From the NCBI RefSeq assembly GCF_009727055.1, contig NC_052357.1, positions 13,468,875 to 13,532,874 on the forward strand: a DNA stretch of 64,000 nt. The letters run 5' to 3'. This stretch comes from Benincasa hispida (Eukaryota > Streptophyta > Magnoliopsida > Cucurbitales > Cucurbitaceae). The notes under the pieces are model-generated. The model was not told the DNA's origin. It made no database searches and saw nothing but the letters and a program-made list of their open reading frames with translations. Shown here piece after piece: positions 57,832-64,000 of the stretch. The position numbers were made by a program, and so were the translations under genes. Numbering within the stretch: position 1 is the first letter of the stretch; each line of letters starts with the position of its first letter.

Positions 57832-58657
57832 GAAATATTTTAGTTTTAATTTTAATCATGGTAGTCTATTACTATTATTATTATTATTATTTTGGAAAGA
57901 AATTTGGATAGAAATTATTTTTTATTCTCTATTTTGAGATTTTAAGGGATGATATAAAATTAGAACAAATTATTATTCCAAATTGAGAAGTAAAATTAAT
58001 AAGATAAATAGATATTTGATAAAATAATTAAGTTATTGTCCAAATATATCTATATATAAATTATTGGAACGGTTGGACAAATGGCCAAAATAAAATGGTG
58101 TTTTAGAAAAATGGCCAAACATATTTTTCTTATGACCAAACGACTATTTCTAATACTATTTAAAATTGAATAATAGACAAAACTAACCCCTAATATCAAA
58201 TCCCTATAATTATGGTGTATTTTCAAACAAAAACTCTAACAACCTAAAACATGATCTAATCTCATGAATTTAAATTTTGAATATAAGTAAATAAATCAAT
58301 AAAACTATTTAAATCATGTAACAAATCAAATCTAATTTAGTTTTAGAAAACTATATCTAAAATAATATCACGCAAACAGAAATAATTTAGATCTACAAAA
58401 TATAACCAACATAATTGAAATTAACGTTTGAAAACTAGAAAGTTGTGTTGATTTCTAGAATATTTAATTATAATTAGTAAATAAAAATTTATCATGAAAT
58501 AGGTATTTGACATAGTCCCCTCATACTAGGACCCCAGATCCCAACTTCATTATATGTTGTTACACATACTAAAAGTAGCTTAAATCTTAGTTAGCCTAAA
58601 CTGCTTAAACCAATCAACCACCCGTGCTTACAGTTTGACCAAATCATAATGACAATA
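57832..58657. other. AT-rich intergenic DNA with TGGCCAAA motifs
   Basis: Contains an ATT microsatellite (57868-57892), an AAATGGCCAAAATAAAATGG / AAAAATGGCCAAACAT pair (58078-58131) and no coding signal. Confidence 0.5.
58653..58657. repeat. Target-site duplication CAATA, left
   Basis: Perfect match with 61337-61341. Confidence 0.93.
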
Positions 58658-61336
58658 TGTCACACCCCATCCCATACATGTATATATGACTATAGCAGTT
58701 ACCAACCCTTTTACTGGTACTTATTGCCTACTAACCTGCTTAGCTTGTCTAGAAACCCTGATAACATCAAACATGTATATAGTACTCAATGACCAACAGT
58801 CACAACCATCAAGGTTTCAAACATAAGTAACCTAAACAGAGTGAACTTAATACAAGATCTTAAGGGCCCAACTCACAACCTAGTCCCTATACGCACCAAA
58901 ACATGTGTACAAATAATTAAAGACAAACACCTAAATGGTTCAGAAATTGGAGTCATTGTTCTCGAGTGGCGGAGCAGTAGCTGAGTTATCTTCTGGGGAG
59001 CTCACCACTACCTGGGGAAAAGAAAAATGTAAAACAGGGTGTGCTACTAGCCCAGTGAGTGACTTAATAAAACATAATTCGCATGCCTCTAACTGTACTA
59101 AAAAATAGTATACTGAAACATAAAATCTTTCCAAGCAACTAAACATGAAAAAAATTTATCATAACATGTCTAATCATATAGCTTAAAACTGATTCTTAGT
59201 TGAGAGTGAACCCTTTTGCTCAAACCCTCAACATCTGGCCTTAGTCGAAAGAGAATCCTTTTGCTCGATCCCTTGACATCAAACTACCTATGTGCACATG
59301 GTTATAACTAAGTACCGTCATACCTTAGGTACTACTGCTCAGATACCTTCTCTAAGTCCTTCAGTATCAAGCTTGATGTATCAAAATCACATTTACTAAA
59401 TCATGTAAGCTTAAATAATAATAACATGAGCTAAGTTCAACATTCAAGCTCAAAACATAATTGCCAACGCATGCCTCATGTTTCTTGAGATAGTTTCTAA
59501 CTTAACATGTTCTAAAGCTTCACTTTGAAAAGTTGGTATGCATTTGAAAACATCATACTTCATGACTTCTTTAACTAGCATGTGTTGGAATCATAATTTC
59601 ATACATTTGATTGGAAAACTCTTTGTAAAATAACTTAGCATGAGATTCATCTTTCATTTGAAACATGAATTTCTAAAAACATCATAAAAACTTAGTCACT
59701 CATGGCTTTTGGAAACTTCTTAGTGGATGATAAGCTTTCTCTATTGGTATCAATCCTGTGAACACAACATTATACTTTAGCTATTAGAAAGGGTCTCCTC
59801 TTTGAGACTAACTTCCATAAATAAAATTATGATCTTCTCATTAAAGGACATCACCTTCTAACGCAGACCTTCTAGGTGCTCAACACTTAGAAAAATTTTA
59901 CTTTTCAATCTTGGCTAGGCGGTAACACTAGCGTCAATGCATGCCCCAACTTCAGCCTTTCCTTGTCTTAGGCATTCTACTTTCTGCATACTAATGCCTA
60001 GGTCTTCCCTTAGGCATCCATGACACTTATGGTCGCCTACACAGCCCCACGCATAGCCCCAATGCACGCCAAGGCTTGCTTTAGCCTGTATGCACGCGTC
60101 TAACTTGATGAACTCATGGAACTGGCTGCTTGTTCAAAGAATTCCATATTCAACTTACTCGTTAAATAACCCATTTTCCAGAGCTTTTCTCAAAAAATTT
60201 CCTTCTATAAACTTACTCAAAAATTTTTCAAGATACTTACCTTAAAGTTTTAGCTTAGAATTCTTTATGGTTTGGCCGAAATCTTCAAAAATTGAGCACT
60301 GACCCTGGATTATCCAAGAGCTCGACCTTCTTGCAATTTCTTCAAATTCTCAGTTAGTTCTCATTGATTTCTTCTTTCGGCAACCCTCCACCATAACCTA
60401 GACTCCTTCAGCTTTCAGATGGCTTTAAAATCTCCTCAGATGCTCGAGTAATTTGCTCAAAACAGACTTTTGAAATCTACTTTCCCTTTTATACTTGAAT
60501 CTGCCAGTCATGCATCCTTAATAAGCTGCCACATCAACCACTTAGTGGGTTGATCCCACTAAACCAACCCAGCTGGCCTCCTAATCGGTGATTAAGGCTG
60601 ATCATCTTTCCTTTCTATCAATACAAGCCTTACTTTTAGCTGGCTTCAATGCACAACAAACTTCACACGCATGCCAACCTCAATGCATGTCAAGCCTTTG
60701 ATCATCGCACCACGCCTAGCTTGCACCTAGGCCAACGCCCAAGGCTTTGCCTTGCCACATGCCCACAACGCATGCTAACCTTCAAGACTCATTATTAATG
60801 CGTGTTTCCTTCAACGCACAAGCTTACAGCCATCTCTCACCCTTAAACACATGCGCTAAGTTCATCGCCTAGCCTTGAGCCATCGCCTAGACAGCCACCT
60901 TGCCTTGCGTTTCCCTTGCCAATGCTAGCACATTCTTATCGCATGTTCACTAACCTCGCATGCCCTTGGCTGCCGCATGCCTTGTCAATGCATAGGTCAC
61001 ATGCACCATCAAGGCTACCATGGTGTACACAACTCCAACACCTAGCTCCCACACACTCGGCCATACTTAGCCTCCACAAGAGCACATCTAAACTCTAAGA
61101 GCAAAACCAATGCATAAGGTAACTCTTTGGCAACACTTAGCCAAATTTTTCTCTTGCTAGGCTAACTAAAAAATCATCCGGGAGCCATGCTTCACAACTT
61201 AACCTTTCCTTCTTTTCTTCCCTATTCCTTACTCAGTTTCCCTACAATGTGACATTAACTCATAGGTTAACCCATTTAACAAACAAACACATCAATGAAC
61301 ATATTCAAGTAGGGAAAGTAGGGTTCGGGGTTCACA
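58658..61336 (-). mobile_element. Solo LTR (chromovirus-like family), second copy
   Basis: 2,679 bp, TGTCACACCCC to GGGTTCACA, the same ends as 42732-45400 and nearly the same length, flanked by perfect CAATA. The minus strand has TATAAAAG (60486-60493) ahead of a leader-like stretch that shares GCCATCTGAAAGCTGAAGGAG with the sister copy. Parts are repeated internally (about 55-bp units around 59205-59275). No primer site or protein remains. Confidence 0.85.
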
Positions 61337-61341
61337 CAATA
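61337..61341. repeat. Target-site duplication CAATA, right
   Basis: Pairs with 58653-58657. Confidence 0.93.
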
Positions 61342-63161
61342 TCTCACCAAATAAAGCAAAAACCTTATATTTAAAATAACTATCAAATACCTTCATTAAA
61401 AAAATTCTTATATTAAACCTCACAAATACCTTCTATTCATAAAATTTAATATATTTGTCATATTTTGGCAGACATGCTAAAAACAATTTAAATGTTTGGT
61501 AGATTAAGCCATGCAAATACCTCGTACTAGAAATAATCTTTATCATATTTTCACATAAATACTGTAATAGCTAAAATCTTCATAGTCACCAAAAACACAA
61601 ATACTATGTATTAAAAATCATCAAACATTCATTTTGTGGATTGCAACAATGGCCTCAACACACTAAATTTCACCATCAGTACCATATCCACCTTCATCTC
61701 TTCCACCATCTCCCATGTTATCTACCCATCCCACATCGATTTACCCTAATTCATTTTTCATCCAAATCCTCATCGATTTAGATTTTTAAAAAAAAAACAT
61801 ACACAAACATTTACATACTAAGAAGGGAAGAAACACTTTTTGGAAGAAAGGAAGGGAGGAAGGGAAGAAACCTTCTGTTGATCGCACTACAGATTGTACA
61901 CCTAAGCAACATAGCTCTCGAGCAACCGGGTGAATCTTTTAAGGAAAATAAAAAAAAATAAACACTGTAATTTTAATTAAATTTAAAACATATCTAATAA
62001 TTAAAAACCAAATCCCAACAAAATCTCCTCTAAAGAATTTTAAAAATTTCCATGGATTTTGCTAAAATAATGGAAAAATATATGTCTTCTTTGATGGAAA
62101 CGTTTGATTAGTGAGGGCGAACTGAAAAATTAAGTAGGAGATGGCGCCTTACCCATCACGTTTTTAGCCATAAATCATACAATTAGAAAAATGGCCGTAT
62201 TTTCATTTGGATATTTTGTTTTGGCCATCCAATATAATTTCTCTAAATTATTTAATTCTTTTTGAAATGATTGTAAGGAATTTGGGAGACAACTCGACAT
62301 ATTGAGTTTCCACTTTGTGGTAAGTAAATTAGTGGATTGATTTATGTTGATTGCATGTGTGCTTGTGATAGAGAATTTGAATTTCTCTTGTGATTTTGGT
62401 GGTTTATTCCACAACCACTCCGAATTTTTATTTTTCAAATTAGTATAAATTTGAATAATGTTGACATTGAGATTTTCTTTGTTTTGGCTGATAATTTGTT
62501 CCACTAATATTACTTAAATAGTTGAGCTTTCTCTGCAGGTTTAATATAGGTTGGTTCTCCTATATATTTAAGCTTAATGAAATCCAAATTTTTATATATG
62601 TTATGGAGAAGTTTATTTAATTGCTATATTTAATCATGATATTCAATAATATATTTGAATATTTCCTAAGTAGCAAATTATCTCATGATAAATGCAATAA
62701 GAAAATAATATTGTTATTATTATTGTATTGTTTTTATATCTTAAATGAGATGCTATTATGATCTATTTGAACAAGTCTATTAACACATTAGCATGAATGG
62801 AAATAATATTCCATGTGTGTTATATTTGACAAAGTTTATGCATGATTAAGTGTTTGGCCATTAATTTTTATGAATTTGAAAAGTATTATTATTACTTTTA
62901 AATTGAGTTTGGTCCTCTAACATTATTTTGACTATCATCTAGCTTGTTTGTAGTATGAAAATATGTAAATTCTATCATTTTTATGTGGAAGCTTGTAGGA
63001 TTGATAGTAATTTGAGATATTGTCTAAGCTATAAAATATGTGGATATTTTATAAGGATTTTACATGGGTATATAACTTAGAACAACTATCTCTGTTGGTA
63101 TTAGGCTTTTTAAGGTCAACCTAAAAGCAAAGTTATGAGGGTTTATGTCCAAAGTAGATAC
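61342..63161. other. AT-rich intergenic DNA
   Basis: No recognisable gene. A TAGAAAAATGGCCGTATTTTC / TTTTGGCCATCCAATATAATTT pair lies at 62184-62240 and mirrors the motifs at 58060-58130. A minus frame of 109 codons at 62175-62504 has no recognised domain and mostly Asn/Lys/Ser-rich composition. Confidence 0.5.
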
Positions 63162-64000
63162 TGAAGGGATCGAATCCTGAGTAAAAGCGTGTGAACGCCT
63201 TGCATCTCGCAAATCAATTTTTACATAAACAAATTCAATGTACTAAAATGGAATATGTGTAGAATAAACATGTGAAATGGCATGCTTTAGGGAAAGGATA
63301 TAACCATTCCCACCTTTAAAGATTCCCAAGTTCTAGAACGATCCTCTCGATGTTCCAACGAACGAATCCTCCAACGATCTTGAAAACAAATGTTTCCTCG
63401 AACAATCTTGAACATGACCACAAGAGTAACCGTCTAATTCTCAAGGATTCCAATAGAAGGATAAGTGGTATCCAACTATTGGAAGAGGGTGAGGAGGAAA
63501 AACCTTTAGGAGAGTAGAGAGGATATCTTTTGTGGCTAGAGTAAAATTGCACAATGAATGTTTGCTCCAAAAGGGCCATAAGGAAGACTTTATATAGAGA
63601 AGGGTCAACCCCCTTTCTCCAAGTCTTTTTCAAATTTTTCCTTGTGCATGATTAATTAAATAATACTTATTTAATTATTAACACATTAATTAAATAACTA
63701 TTCATACATTTAAATCTAATTTAACGTACATATTTAATTATCATAAACATCATATGTTGATGTGCAACACCTCTCTATTTATTAAATAATTATTTTTTAA
63801 TCTAATTCACTTGAATTAATTATTTGAATCTCATTCAAATGTTTTTTTTTCAACTTGTGTTAGATTCTAGATCACATCCATAATCAATTACATATTAATC
63901 ATATGAATATATAATTTCCTCAAATTGATTTGAACAATTCAAATCATTCCTCTTTAATATCCTTTAATGAGTTAACAATGTGACTTGGTGGACCTATAAA
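63162..64000 (-). repeat. Copia LTR (minus), continues beyond the window
   Basis: Begins TGAAGGGATCGAATCCTGAG, the LTR end seen at 52986 and 24657. It goes on through a GAGAAGGG...CCCTTTCTC inverted repeat (63597-63619) lying directly next to a minus-strand TATATAAAG (63588-63596). It reaches GAGTTAACAATGTGACTTGGTGGACCTA at the window edge, matching the copia LTRs near 52870 and 55880. The minus frame 63316-63633 is inside the LTR and is not taken as a gene. Confidence 0.78.
63588..63619 (-). promoter_or_regulatory. TATA box and adjoining imperfect stem-loop in a copia LTR
   Basis: The minus strand shows the stem GAGAAAGGG / CCCTTCTC followed at once by TATATAAAG. It places the stem-loop of this LTR family just upstream of the promoter core. 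Confidence 0.5.

Noticed and set aside
62175..62504. 109-codon minus frame
   Set aside because: AT-driven composition and no recognisable motif. It overlaps repeat-like TGGCC motifs.
63316..63633. 105-codon minus frame
   Set aside because: It lies inside a copia LTR that has parallels at 52986 and 24657.

Overview
This looks like a stretch of nuclear DNA from a flowering plant. It is AT-rich, has no intact host gene that I can defend, and most of it is built from LTR retrotransposons inserted into one another. The families are Ty1/copia elements with an initiator-Met-tRNA primer site, Athila-like Ty3/gypsy elements with an Asp-tRNA-type primer site, and long LTRs that look like a Tekay/Del-type chromovirus. 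A eudicot is likely. A cucurbit is my best guess from the style of the repeats, but that is inference only.

Layout. 1-734: copia RT/RNase H relic (minus) with a scrap of LTR. 735-9644: AT-rich non-coding DNA with an NBS-LRR relic, a local duplication carrying the window's only N, a degenerate minisatellite and MITE-like stretches. 9645-11169: copia integrase/RT relic (plus), followed by a copia LTR that starts at 11170 and resumes at 22168-24118. Inside that LTR, at 11186-22162, sits an Athila-like element with three LTRs in a row and a perfect outer target-site duplication (ATGCC). 24119-25168: minus copia leader, primer site and LTR. 25169-25249: head of a plus copia LTR, cut by a second gypsy element (25250-32451) that has gag and protease but no RT, RNase H or integrase core. 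32452-37566: copia LTR, primer site, leader, gag, protease and pre-integrase relics. 37567-40352: chimeric junctions between fragments of the two gypsy families. 40683-48053: minus copia element interrupted by two solo LTRs (42732-45400 and 45896-47848), each flanked by a target-site duplication. 48054-50840: second minus copia element. 50845-52460: CACTA-like terminus, a divergent gypsy LTR and a copia LTR fragment. 52463-57831: three LTRs nested like dolls. 58658-61336: another long solo LTR with a perfect duplication. 63162-64000: copia LTR running out of the window.

All the polyproteins are broken by stops and frameshifts, so none of these elements should be able to move by itself. The value of the window is its insertion and recombination record. 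It holds four solo LTRs with a recognisable target-site duplication outside the outer copia LTR (two perfect, or three counting the one in the copia integrase, plus one with a single mismatch), a fifth with a degraded one, and one composite element. It also holds a non-autonomous gypsy derivative. I also see a stem-loop kept as a structure, but not as a sequence, across several copia LTRs. No new biochemical system is evident.
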